A stretch of 11,057 nucleotides of DNA from an uncultured Alistipes sp. (GCA_947174575.1 CAMWJM010000016.1:1-11057); one strand, 5' to 3'; counted from the stretch's first letter, positions 1-6,805 are shown. A program made the numbers and translations. Notes: generated by a model not told the origin, from the sequence alone.

Positions 1-747
1 GCCGACGACTACCTGAAGCTCTTCCGCAACCTCTATCAATATGCCGACTACTTCAGCGTGAACATCGGCTGCGGCAACCTCCGCGACGAGGAGCAGACCG
101 ACATCCGCGAACAGATCCTGCAGATTCTCGATCCGCTGTTCGACTTCCGCCGCGGGCAGAACCACTACCGGCCCGTGATGCTCAAGATTTCGCCCGACAT
201 GACCGACGAAATGATCGACACGGTGACCGACATCCTGATCGACACGCCGCTCGACGGCATCGTGGCGACCACCGGCACCCTCGATCGCGAGGGGCTGCAC
301 ACCGATGCCGCGACCCTCGCCAGGATCGGCATGGGCAACTTGAGCGGCGCGCCCCTCACGCAGCGGGCCATAGCGGTCGTCCGCCGCATCCACACCCGCT
401 CGGGCGGCACCTACCCCATCATCGGCGTAGGCGGCCTGATGAATGCCGACGACGTACGCGCCATGCTGGCGGCGGGCGCCGACTTGGTACAGCTCTACAC
501 CGGCCTCGTCTACGAAGGGCCGAAGCTCGTGGGCGACATCTGCCGCGCCCTGGCGGCGGACGCCGAAAAAGAGCATGTCGCGGAGCAACCCGAAGAGGCG
601 ACGGATCCGAGCGGAGTATCCGAACAGCCCGCATCGCCGCGGCAAGAGACAGAAGATGCAGCGATCACGGATGCCGACATCGCAGGGCAGACGCCGAGTG
701 CTTCCGCCCCCCTCCGATTCCTCCGATCTTTCGGCCTCGACAGCTGA
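1..747 (+). CDS. pyrD: Dihydroorotate dehydrogenase (class 2-like), 3' part
   Basis: The frame is open from base 1, so the start of the gene lies outside the window; 248 codons are visible. The family oxidises dihydroorotate to orotate with FMN in pyrimidine synthesis; class 2 enzymes pass electrons to membrane quinone. Family landmarks are a VNIGCGN motif (window residues 20-26, Cys24 at the catalytic base position), KISPD with the FMN-site lysine (Lys62), LSGAPL, and the phosphate-binding IIGVGGL (about 140-146) followed by LVQLYTGLVYEGP. Several key positions differ from the usual family sequences: NIGCGN instead of N-x-S-[CS]-P-N, and ATTGT (89-93) where ATNTT is expected. The last roughly 60 residues form an acidic, Glu/Pro/Ser/Ala-rich tail beyond the barrel with no recognisable domain. 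cinA starts 15 bases after the stop, so the two are probably co-transcribed. Family assignment is firm; the exact substrate is less so. Confidence 0.86.
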   Translation, partial: ADDYLKLFRNLYQYADYFSVNIGCGNLRDEEQTDIREQILQILDPLFDFRRGQNHYRPVMLKISPDMTDEMIDTVTDILIDTPLDGIVATTGTLDREGLHTDAATLARIGMGNLSGAPLTQRAIAVVRRIHTRSGGTYPIIGVGGLMNADDVRAMLAAGADLVQLYTGLVYEGPKLVGDICRALAADAEKEHVAEQPEEATDPSGVSEQPASPRQETEDAAITDADIAGQTPSASAPLRFLRSFGLDS

Positions 748-762
748 ATAAATTCCTTTGTC

Positions 763-2007
763 ATGCGAGCTTCCATCGTTACGATCGGCGACGAAATCCT
801 CATCGGACAGATCGTCGACACCAACTCCGTGTCCATTGCCCGCCACCTCAACGCGGCGGGCATCGTCGTACACGAAAAAATCTCGATCGGCGACGACCGC
901 GAGCAGATCGTCGACACCCTGCGCCGCGCCCTCGCCGCTTCGCAGGCGGTGATCGTCACCGGCGGCCTCGGCCCCACCAAGGACGACATCACCAAAAAGA
1001 CGCTCGCCGAAATGTTCGGCAGCCGCCTGGTCGAAGACTCCGCCGTCGCCGCCCACGTGCGGCGGATGCTCGAAAGCCGCGGCATAGCGTTCAACGAACT
1101 CAACCGCTCGCAGGCCCTCGTGCCGGAGGGCTGCACGGTGTTGTTCAACGCCCACGGCACGGCGCCCGGCATGTGGTTCGAGCAGGAGGGCCGCGTGGTG
1201 GTTTCGCTGCCCGGCGTACCCTTCGAAATGGAGCATCTCATGCAGGACGAGGTGATGCCGCGGCTCAAGGCCCGCTTCGCGCTCAAGGGCATCGTCCACC
1301 GTACGCTCATCACCTCGGGGCTGGCCGAATCGATGCTGGCCGAGCGCATCGAAGCGTGGGAGACCGCCCTGCCTCCCTACCTCAAGCTGGCCTATTTGCC
1401 CAATCCGGGAGCCGTAAGGCTGCGCCTCTCGGCCTATGAAGTGGAGGGCGAAAGCGTCGCGCAGGAGATCGAGCGGCAGTTCGAAAAACTGCGGGCCATC
1501 ATCCCCGAATACATCGTCGGATTCGAAACGGCCACCGTCCAGGAACTGGTACATAATACATTGATCGAGCGCGGATTGTCCCTCGCCACGGCCGAGAGCT
1601 GCACGGGCGGCGTCATCGCCTCGCGCTTCACGGCCATGCCCGGCGCCTCGGCCTACTTCCGGTGCGGCGTGGTGAGCTACAGCAACGAGGCCAAAGCCGA
1701 CGTTTTAGGCGTCGACCCGGCAACGATCGCGCAATACGGCGCCGTGAGCGAGCAAGTGGCCCGCCAAATGGCCGAGGGCGTGCGCCGCATCGCAGGGGCC
1801 GATTGCGCCGTAGCCACCACCGGCATCGCAGGCCCCACGGGCGGCTCGGACGAGAAACCCGTGGGCACGGTGTGGATCGCCGTGGCGACCCCTGCCGGCA
1901 CGATCGCCGAGCGCAAAGTCTGCGGCACCGACCGCGGGCAGATCATCGACCGCGCCGCTTCCTACGCCATCTCGATGCTGCGGGAAACGCTCCTGCAGAA
2001 TTCATAA
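763..2007 (+). CDS. cinA: CinA family protein (nicotinamide-nucleotide amidohydrolase)
   Basis: The protein has 414 residues, normal for full-length CinA. The N-terminal half (about 3-170) is the MoaB/MogA-like COG1058 domain: TIGDEILIGQIVDTNS near the start, VTGGLGPTKDD (about 65-75), GTAPGMW and SLPGVPFEM. The C-terminal half (about 255-410) is the PncC-type amidohydrolase: AESCTGG with the probable catalytic Ser279, VVSYSNEAK, and TTGIAGPTGG (about 352-361). PncC-type enzymes deamidate nicotinamide mononucleotide in NAD recycling, and the N-terminal domain in some relatives hydrolyses ADP-ribose; the protein is expected to be cytoplasmic. The ATG at 763 places the conserved TIGDEIL motif close to the N-terminus. 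The final codons AAT TCA TAA lie inside the repeat element at 1999-2154, so the repeat supplies the stop codon. The competence name is historical, and no competence genes are nearby. Confidence 0.95.
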   Translation: MRASIVTIGDEILIGQIVDTNSVSIARHLNAAGIVVHEKISIGDDREQIVDTLRRALAASQAVIVTGGLGPTKDDITKKTLAEMFGSRLVEDSAVAAHVRRMLESRGIAFNELNRSQALVPEGCTVLFNAHGTAPGMWFEQEGRVVVSLPGVPFEMEHLMQDEVMPRLKARFALKGIVHRTLITSGLAESMLAERIEAWETALPPYLKLAYLPNPGAVRLRLSAYEVEGESVAQEIERQFEKLRAIIPEYIVGFETATVQELVHNTLIERGLSLATAESCTGGVIASRFTAMPGASAYFRCGVVSYSNEAKADVLGVDPATIAQYGAVSEQVARQMAEGVRRIAGADCAVATTGIAGPTGGSDEKPVGTVWIAVATPAGTIAERKVCGTDRGQIIDRAASYAISMLRETLLQNS

Positions 2008-2154
2008 TTCATAATTCACAATTCAGAATTGCGGATACTCCCCCGGCTGCAATCCGTCCGGACAGAATCCCGAACAATCGGAGAACTTCGGTAAAATCCG
2101 CATTCCGAGAAAATTTCAATTGTGAATTTTGAATTGTGAATTATGAATTTTTTT
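1999..2154. repeat. Inverted heptad-repeat element, terminator-like
   Basis: The left arm is four 7-base units of ATTCANA type (2000-2027) plus ATT. The right arm is four units of ATTNTGA type (2119-2146) plus ATT. Bases 2006-2030 and 2125-2149 form a 25-bp helix whose only irregularity is one G.U pair (2026/2129). GCGGAT (2031-2036) and ATCCGC (2096-2101) can form a second inner stem. A run of T follows the right arm (2148-2154), so on the plus strand this resembles a long-stem intrinsic terminator for pyrD-cinA. AT-rich heptad arms around a GC-richer centre also resemble small non-autonomous mobile or palindromic repeats. No target-site duplication is evident and no protein is encoded. The left arm overlaps the last codons of cinA and the T-run overlaps the -33 box of the rpmB promoter. 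Confidence 0.8.
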
Positions 2155-2182
2155 GCCTTTTCCCGAAAAAACCGTATATTTG
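2152..2182 (+). promoter_or_regulatory. Bacteroidetes-type promoter of the rpmB operon
   Basis: TTTG at 2152-2155 is followed after exactly 19 bases by TATATTTG at 2175-2182. Both boxes match the Bacteroidetes consensus perfectly (-33 TTTG, -7 TAnnTTTG). Transcription should start near 2186-2190, giving a leader of about 40 bases before rpmB. The -33 TTTG is formed by the end of the T-run of the preceding repeat element. Confidence 0.85.
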
Positions 2183-2185
2183 CAA

Positions 2186-2202
2186 CCCCGTTTCGTACGG
2201 GG
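2186..2202 (+). promoter_or_regulatory. Stem-loop at the 5' end of the rpmB leader
   Basis: CCCCGT (2186-2191) pairs with ACGGGG (2197-2202) around a 5-base loop. It lies right at the predicted transcription start and about 24 bases before the rpmB ATG. It could stabilise the mRNA 5' end or be a site for ribosomal protein feedback; neither role is shown by the sequence. If transcription starts past 2188, the stem would be incomplete in the RNA. Confidence 0.45.
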
Positions 2203-2226
2203 CATTAACCACAAAAACCAAACACC

Positions 2227-2460
2227 ATGAAAGTTTGCGAAATCACAGGCAAGGTGGCGATCGTGGGCAACAACGTCTCCCACTCGCACCACAAGACCAA
2301 GCGCAAATTCAGTCCCAATCTGAAGACCAAGCGTTTCTGGTCGGAGCAGGAGGGCCGCTGGATCACGCTCAAAGTAACGGCCGCCGGCATGAAAACCATC
2401 AACAAGAAGGGGTTGGAAGTAGCCCTGCGCGAGGCCGCAGCACCTAAAAACGTTTACTAA
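2227..2460 (+). CDS. rpmB: 50S ribosomal protein bL28
   Basis: The 77-residue protein has the bL28 signature: MKVCEITGK at the start, a basic [15 protein letters not shown] segment (about 19-33), PNLKTKRFW, and the C-terminal TINKKGLE. Length matches the family. bL28 is a late-assembling protein of the large subunit. It is the first gene after a consensus promoter and is followed 14 bases later by rpmG, the classic rpmB-rpmG order. No Shine-Dalgarno precedes the ATG; the A-rich leader is usual in this phylum. Confidence 0.97.
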   Translation: MKVCEITGKVAIVGNNVSHSHHKTKRKFSPNLKTKRFWSEQEGRWITLKVTAAGMKTINKKGLEVALREAAAPKNVY

Positions 2461-2474
2461 AAATTCTCGTCCAC

Positions 2475-2657
2475 ATGGCAAAGAAAGGAAATCGCGTTCA
2501 GGTCATCCTCGAATGTACCGAGCAGAAAGAGAGCGGTGTCGCAGGCATGTCCCGTTACATCACCACCAAGAACAAGAAGAACACCCCCGACCGTCTGGAG
2601 CGCAAGAAGTACAACCCGTTCCTCAAGCGCGTCACCGTTCACCGTGAAATCAAATAG
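2475..2657 (+). CDS. rpmG: 50S ribosomal protein bL33
   Basis: The protein has 60 residues. [17 protein letters not shown] at the start and [31 protein letters not shown] at the end are typical of bL33, although the internal loop [11 protein letters not shown] is slightly longer than in E. coli. Only one cysteine is present (Cys14), so this is the zinc-free form, without the two CxxC pairs of zinc-binding bL33. It lies 14 bases after rpmB and 12 bases before the bL38 gene in one operon. Confidence 0.96.
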   Translation: MAKKGNRVQVILECTEQKESGVAGMSRYITTKNKKNTPDRLERKKYNPFLKRVTVHREIK

Positions 2658-2669
2658 TTTTAGAGCACC

Positions 2670-2831
2670 ATGGCAAAGAAAGTAGTCGCAACACTGAAAA
2701 CCGGCACGGGTAAGAACTTCACCAAGTGCATCAAGATGGTCAAGTCGGAGAAAACCGGCGCCTACATGTTCAAGGAGGGTATCGTACCCAACGAACAGGT
2801 GAAAGAATTCTTCGCAGACGAGAAGAAGTAG
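2670..2831 (+). CDS. Bacteroidetes ribosomal protein bL38 (DUF4295 family)
   Basis: A 53-residue, lysine-rich protein (MAKKVVATLKTG..., ending FFADEKK) starts at the ATG at 2670 and stops with TAG at 2829-2831. Its starting residues MAKK resemble those of bL33 just upstream. Size, basic N-terminus and position directly after rpmG match DUF4295, a family found in Bacteroidetes. As I recall, a protein of this kind was seen as an extra 50S component (named bL38) in the Flavobacterium johnsoniae ribosome structure; equating it with DUF4295 is from memory. Co-transcription with bL28 and bL33 supports a ribosomal role. The gene is real on codon pattern and context; the bL38 name is likely but not proven here. 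Confidence 0.85.
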   Translation: MAKKVVATLKTGTGKNFTKCIKMVKSEKTGAYMFKEGIVPNEQVKEFFADEKK

Positions 2832-2888
2832 TATTTTAAGAGTCCGACTCTTAAATACAAAGGGCATCCCGAAAAGGATGCCCTTTGT
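2831..2888. terminator. Double-hairpin terminator between convergent genes
   Basis: The first hairpin pairs GTATTTTAAGAGT (2831-2843) with ACTCTTAAATAC (2847-2858) with one bulged T and a 3-base loop. It begins on the last base of the bL38 stop codon. The second has a perfect 13-bp stem, 2857-2869 with 2876-2888, around a 6-base CGAAAA loop. The stems share two bases, so they would compete at that edge. The second hairpin is symmetric in its A and T flanks, so it could also stop transcription from the minus-strand gene ending at 3017. Confidence 0.75.
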
Positions 2889-3016
2889 GTTTATACTTCG
2901 GACTCGAACCGAATACTTTATACTGCCGGCGCTTCCGAATCCGGGCCGCACCGACATTCGGCCATATCGGCAGTCGAATCCGCCGAACCGCCGACAACTC
3001 TCCGACCGTGTTTCTT

Positions 3017-3922
3017 TCAGAATTTGTGTACGGCCCGCACGAGGAAGCGGTTGTTCTTGGGAATCTCCTCCACATAGGGCGGTTCGGTCTCCATGGAGGT
3101 CGTCAGGGCCTGCCGGTCGTCCTTCTCGGTCGAGGAGAAATAGTCGACCAGCCGATCCATACGCTTGCCGCCGTGCTCGCGGAGCATGTCGTTGAAGCGG
3201 TTGCGCGCCTTGCGGTCGCTGTGCATCCGGTTGCCGCCGTGATACCCGTTGGCCAAGGCCAGCAGTTCGTTGATCGCGGGCAGATACCACCCCTCACCCT
3301 TGTCGCGGCACCACTCGAATGCCGGGAAATCGACCCACGACAAACCATTCGCCGCAATATAGCGCTCGACCGTCTCCATGTTCCGCTGTCCGTCGCTCAT
3401 ATCCTCGGCACCGATCGTCCGCAAATCGGGTTTGCGGAAAAGGCTCCAGGCCAGCATCGCTTCATCGAGCGAGACGATCAACCCGCGATGCCCGTCGTCC
3501 TCGACATAACACACCACACCCCTTATGCCGCCGCGATCGTAGTAGTCGCCCACGGCATAGCGCCAGACCGCAGGATCGGGCGTTTCAGGCACAGCGGCAA
3601 CCACAGGAGCGGGCGTCTCGACACCAGAAACGACCGGTGCAGTCGCTGTTTCCGGGCCGACAGCCGCAGGCCGTTCCGCCTCGGGCCGGGCGAAAACATC
3701 TTCTTCGCCGTTGGCATAGCGGATCGCAGCAATATCGCTCGCAGGCAACACATAAGTCGGGCCGTCGGGGTTCGAAAAACGCTTGTAGCGCACCTCCGCG
3801 GGCGACACCTCCGTCACCCGGGCCTCGATGCGCGAAGAATCGCGCTTGACGATCAGATCCTGCGCGGCCGCCGGCAGAGCGCAGCAGACCGTCGCCAGGA
3901 GGAAAAGAAGTCTCTTTTTCAT
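3017..3922 (-). CDS. Secreted protein with DUF1566-like C-terminal domain
   Basis: The protein has 301 residues from the ATG at 3922. That start gives a clean signal peptide (KKRLLFLLATVCCALPAAAQ) and a short leader after the TACCTTTG box. An upstream ATG at 3937 would add MFCPK and sit almost at the transcription start. There is no convincing lipobox. Residues about 22-80 (DLIVKRDSSRIEARVTEVSP..., YKRFSNPDGPTYVLP, AAIRYANGEEDVF) match a short module common at the start of exported Bacteroidetes proteins. A Pro/Ala/Val-rich linker follows (about 85-120). The C-terminal part contains GYWLP-like GEGWYLPAINELLAL, an FSSTE segment, and an ending NNRFLVRAVHKF, typical of DUF1566/Lcl-like domains of cell-surface proteins. 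The function is unknown; export to the periplasm or cell surface is inferred. Confidence 0.85.
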   Translation of the reverse strand: MKKRLLFLLATVCCALPAAAQDLIVKRDSSRIEARVTEVSPAEVRYKRFSNPDGPTYVLPASDIAAIRYANGEEDVFARPEAERPAAVGPETATAPVVSGVETPAPVVAAVPETPDPAVWRYAVGDYYDRGGIRGVVCYVEDDGHRGLIVSLDEAMLAWSLFRKPDLRTIGAEDMSDGQRNMETVERYIAANGLSWVDFPAFEWCRDKGEGWYLPAINELLALANGYHGGNRMHSDRKARNRFNDMLREHGGKRMDRLVDYFSSTEKDDRQALTTSMETEPPYVEEIPKNNRFLVRAVHKF

Positions 3923-3944
3923 CTTCGGACAAAACATAACCCTA

Positions 3945-3952
3945 CAAAGGTA
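3945..3952 (-). promoter_or_regulatory. -7 box for the minus-strand secreted protein gene
   Basis: Read on the minus strand the bases are TACCTTTG, a perfect TAnnTTTG match. Transcription would start near 3938-3941, leaving a leader of about 16-19 bases before the ATG at 3922. No TTTG is found at the expected -33 position, which is occupied by the -7 box of the opposing ftsY promoter. Confidence 0.65.
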
Positions 3953-3974
3953 ACGTTTTTTCGGGGATTCTGTT

Positions 3975-3982
3975 TATCTTTG
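3975..3982 (+). promoter_or_regulatory. -7 box of the ftsY-rimO promoter
   Basis: TATCTTTG is a perfect TAnnTTTG match about 28 bases before the ftsY ATG, so transcription should begin near 3986-3990. The expected -33 position (about 3952-3956) shows no TTTG and overlaps the -7 box of the opposite promoter. The nearest candidate is the T-run at 3956-3961. Confidence 0.65.
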
Positions 3983-4010
3983 GCTTCGCTTTAGACACTT
4001 CAATACTTTT

Positions 4011-5033
4011 ATGGCATTTTTCGATATTTTCAAGAAGAAAACCGACGCGGCAACCCCCGCGCAGGCCGATCCCGACACCCAGCGCACGCAGCAGCAGGAG
4101 TTGAGCGCCGGGCTGGAGAAGACCAAGACGGGTCTTTTCGCCAAACTGTCGCGCGCCGTGGCCGGCCGTTCGACGATCGACGCCGACCTGCTCGACGAGC
4201 TGGAGGAGGTGTTGATCACCTCCGACGTGGGCATCGACACGACCGTGAAGATCATCCGCCGCATCGAGGAGCGCGCAGCGCGCGACAAATACATGAACGC
4301 CTCGGAGCTGCAGCGCATCCTGCGCGAGGAGATCGCCGCACTGCTCGAACAGGCCCACGGCTCGGCCGAGCACTTCGGACTCGACGCCCGGCCCGGCGAA
4401 CCCTACGTGGTGATGGTCGTGGGCGTCAACGGCGCCGGCAAGACCACCACCATCGGCAAGCTCGCCGCACAACTCGTCAAGGCGGGCCGCAAGGTGTGGA
4501 TCGGCGCGGCCGACACGTTCCGCGCCGCCGCGATCGACCAGCTCAAGGTGTGGGCCGACCGCGCCGGAGCCACGTTGATCCGCCAGGAGATGGGTTCCGA
4601 TCCCGCGTCGGTGGCCTACGACACGCTTACCTCGGCCAAGGCCAACGGCGCCGACGTGGTGTTGATCGACACGGCGGGCCGCCTGCACAACAAGGTAGGG
4701 TTGATGAACGAGCTGACCAAAATCCGCAACGTCATGGCCAAGGTCATGCCCGACGCGCCGCACGAAGTGATGCTGGTGCTCGACGGCTCGACGGGCCAAA
4801 ACGCTTTCGAGCAGGCCCGGCAGTTCACCCAGGCCACGCAGGTCACCTCGCTGGCGATCACCAAGCTCGACGGTACGGCCAAGGGCGGCGTGGTGATCGG
4901 CATCAGCGACCGCTTCGACATCCCGGTGCGCTACATCGGCATCGGCGAAGGCGTCGACGACCTGCGCATCTTCGACCGCAAAGAGTTCGTCGACGCCCTG
5001 TTCGGCAAGGAGGACGACCGCCCCGAAGCATGA
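4011..5033 (+). CDS. ftsY: Signal recognition particle receptor FtsY
   Basis: The 340-residue SRP receptor GTPase docks SRP-bound ribosomes at the inner membrane. It has a short A region (1-35, [12 protein letters not shown]...) rather than the long acidic domain of E. coli, then the N domain helical bundle (about 36-115) and the G domain. GTPase motifs are the P-loop GVNGAGKTT (138-146, Lys144), [16 protein letters not shown] (220-224) and TKLDG (284-288). The end is family-typical, [25 protein letters not shown]. The ATG at 4011 is the first in frame after the TATCTTTG promoter box and gives the usual [10 protein letters not shown] amphipathic start. The stop overlaps the rimO start by four bases. 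Confidence 0.98.
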   Translation: MAFFDIFKKKTDAATPAQADPDTQRTQQQELSAGLEKTKTGLFAKLSRAVAGRSTIDADLLDELEEVLITSDVGIDTTVKIIRRIEERAARDKYMNASELQRILREEIAALLEQAHGSAEHFGLDARPGEPYVVMVVGVNGAGKTTTIGKLAAQLVKAGRKVWIGAADTFRAAAIDQLKVWADRAGATLIRQEMGSDPASVAYDTLTSAKANGADVVLIDTAGRLHNKVGLMNELTKIRNVMAKVMPDAPHEVMLVLDGSTGQNAFEQARQFTQATQVTSLAITKLDGTAKGGVVIGISDRFDIPVRYIGIGEGVDDLRIFDRKEFVDALFGKEDDRPEA

Positions 5034-6328
5034 AAAAGATCAATGTCATCACCCTCGGCTGCTCGAAAAACACGGTCGACAGCGAGCACCTCATGGCGCG
5101 ACTGGCCGCGGCGGGCTACGAAGTGCTCTTCGACAGCGACCGCACCGACGCCAAGACCGTAGTCATCAATACCTGCGGGTTCATCGGCGACGCCAAGCAG
5201 GAATCCATAGAGATGATCCTGCGCGCCGCCGAGGCCAAGAAAGCCGGGAAAATCGAGCGGCTCTTCGTCATCGGCTGCCTTTCGGAACGCTATGCCGACG
5301 AGTTGCGCGCCGAGATTCCCGAAGTCGACGAATACTTCGGCGCCCGCACTTGGGACGGCATCGTACGCGCCCTGGGTGCCTCGAACGACTCCGCGCTGAC
5401 CACCGAGCGCCAACTCACCACGCCGCGCCACTACGCCTACCTGAAGATTTCGGAGGGCTGCAACTGGAAATGCGGCTACTGCGCCATTCCGCTCATCCGC
5501 GGGCCGCATGTCTCGGTGCCCATGGAGGTGCTGGAGGAGGAGGCCCGCAAGCTCGCGGCGCAGGGCGTGCGCGAATTGATCGTCATCGCCCAGGATACGA
5601 CCTACTACGGCATCGACCTCTACGGCCGCCGCATGCTCTCCGAGTTGCTGCGGCGCCTGTGCCGCATCGAGGGCATCGAGTGGATCCGGCTCCACTACGC
5701 CTACCCCGCCGGGTTCCCCGACGAAGCGATCGCGACGATGGCCGCCGAGCCGAAAATCTGCAAATACCTCGACATCCCCTTCCAGCACATCGCCGACCGC
5801 CAGCTCGCGGCCATGCTGCGCCGCCACACCAAAGCCGAAGCGCTGGAGTTGATCGGCAAGTTGCGGCGGGCGATCCCCGATCTGGCGCTGCGCACGACCC
5901 TGCTGGTGGGCTATCCGGGCGAAAGCGATGCCGACTTCGCCGAGCTGGAGGCTTTCGTGCGCGAAGTGCGCTTCGAGCGTCTGGGCGTCTTCGCCTACTC
6001 CGAGGAGGAGGGCACCCACTCGGCGCTGCATCTGCGCGACGACGTGCCCGACGCCGTGAAGCAGGAGCGCGTGGAGCGGATCATGCAGATTCAGAACGAA
6101 ATATCCTTGGAGAACAACCGCCGCCGCGTGGGCCGCACCGAGCGCACGATCGTCGATTCGCGGCAGGGCGATTTCTATGTGGGCCGCACGCAATACGACT
6201 CGCCCGAGGTGGATCAGGAGGTATTGATCCCCGCCGCGGGCCGACGGCTGCAAAGCGGTCGTTTCTACGACATCCGCATCACCTCGGCGTCGGACTACGA
6301 CCTCTACGGCGAGGTCGCGGGAAAATAA
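5030..6328 (+). CDS. rimO: Ribosomal protein uS12 methylthiotransferase RimO
   Basis: The ATG at 5030 overlaps the ftsY stop as ATGA, indicating translational coupling. The protein has 432 residues. The frame stays open upstream inside ftsY, but the [14 protein letters not shown] start is typical. The N-terminal domain carries three iron-sulphur cysteines (Cys11 in LGCSKN, Cys49 in NTCGF, Cys83 in IGCLSERY). The radical SAM cluster is C144-N-W-K-C148-G-Y-C151, followed by IPLIRG. GYPGES is present at about 298, and the C-terminal TRAM domain spans about 368-432. The LGCSKNTVDSE signature separates RimO from MiaB and MtaB relatives. RimO adds a methylthio group to a conserved aspartate of uS12 using two [4Fe-4S] clusters and S-adenosylmethionine. 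Confidence 0.97.
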   Translation: MKKINVITLGCSKNTVDSEHLMARLAAAGYEVLFDSDRTDAKTVVINTCGFIGDAKQESIEMILRAAEAKKAGKIERLFVIGCLSERYADELRAEIPEVDEYFGARTWDGIVRALGASNDSALTTERQLTTPRHYAYLKISEGCNWKCGYCAIPLIRGPHVSVPMEVLEEEARKLAAQGVRELIVIAQDTTYYGIDLYGRRMLSELLRRLCRIEGIEWIRLHYAYPAGFPDEAIATMAAEPKICKYLDIPFQHIADRQLAAMLRRHTKAEALELIGKLRRAIPDLALRTTLLVGYPGESDADFAELEAFVREVRFERLGVFAYSEEEGTHSALHLRDDVPDAVKQERVERIMQIQNEISLENNRRRVGRTERTIVDSRQGDFYVGRTQYDSPEVDQEVLIPAAGRRLQSGRFYDIRITSASDYDLYGEVAGK

Positions 6329-6330
6329 AA

Positions 6331-6362
6331 TTTGCGTATTCCCGTTCTTTTTCGTACCTTTG
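6331..6362 (+). promoter_or_regulatory. Consensus promoter of the coiled-coil gene and zapA
   Basis: TTTG (6331-6334), 20 bases, then TACCTTTG (6355-6362) match the Bacteroidetes -33 and -7 consensus. The -33 box begins two bases after the rimO stop codon, so the intergenic space is almost entirely promoter. Transcription is predicted near 6366-6370, upstream of the ATG at 6393. This rules out the in-frame TTG at 6360, which falls inside the -7 box. Confidence 0.85.
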
Positions 6363-6392
6363 AAAGGGAAACGGAAATTCTTACCGCAAGTC

Positions 6393-6800
6393 ATGACCGA
6401 CAAAAGCGTGATAGGAAATATCGAGACCCGGGTACGGCAGCTCATCGAAGAGCACCGTCGGCTGAAGCGGGCCTGCGCCGAACTCACGGTCCAGCGCGAC
6501 GCCCTGCTCGACGAGAAGCGCACGTTCGAAGCCCGCATCCGCGAACTCGATGCCCAGGTGGCACGCATGCAACTGGTCGAAGGGCTGGCGGGCGGAAGCC
6601 GCGACCGGGACAAAGCGCGGGCACGCGTCAACCGTCTTATGCGGGAGGTGGACAAGTGCATCGCCCTGCTCGAACGACCGGAAGAGCGGCCGGAAGACAC
6701 GTCGGCGACGACTCCGGAGAAAAGCTCTTCGGCAGTCGACTCTCCGGCTTTCGTTTCCCCGGAACCGGACGCCGAAACGCCCGAGCACGAAGAAAGGTAA
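6393..6800 (+). CDS. Small coiled-coil protein, possible ZapA partner
   Basis: The protein has 135 residues starting MTDKSVIGN. Residues about 8-62 have a heptad pattern rich in Leu, Glu, Arg and Lys (VRQLIEEHRRLKRACAEL, ALLDEKRTFEARIRELD), indicating a parallel coiled coil. A helical segment at about 72-93 (KARARVNRLMREVDKCIALL) follows, then a disordered acidic Pro/Ser/Thr/Glu tail. There are no membrane segments and no catalytic motif. It has its own consensus promoter, and zapA starts 5 bases after its stop. Genes of this kind before zapA are common in Bacteroidetes. A role as a Z-ring coiled-coil factor analogous to ZapB is inferred from context and architecture only. Confidence 0.85.
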   Translation: MTDKSVIGNIETRVRQLIEEHRRLKRACAELTVQRDALLDEKRTFEARIRELDAQVARMQLVEGLAGGSRDRDKARARVNRLMREVDKCIALLERPEERPEDTSATTPEKSSSAVDSPAFVSPEPDAETPEHEER

Positions 6801-6805
6801 GACCG

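Noticed and set aside
4496..5029. Open frame running upstream of rimO inside ftsY
   Set aside because: It is an Arg/Gly-rich shadow of the GC-rich ftsY gene; the RimO start [14 protein letters not shown] at 5030 is family-typical.
6360..6392. TTG start for the coiled-coil gene
   Set aside because: It lies inside the TACCTTTG promoter box and would be upstream of the transcription start; the ATG at 6393 is used instead.
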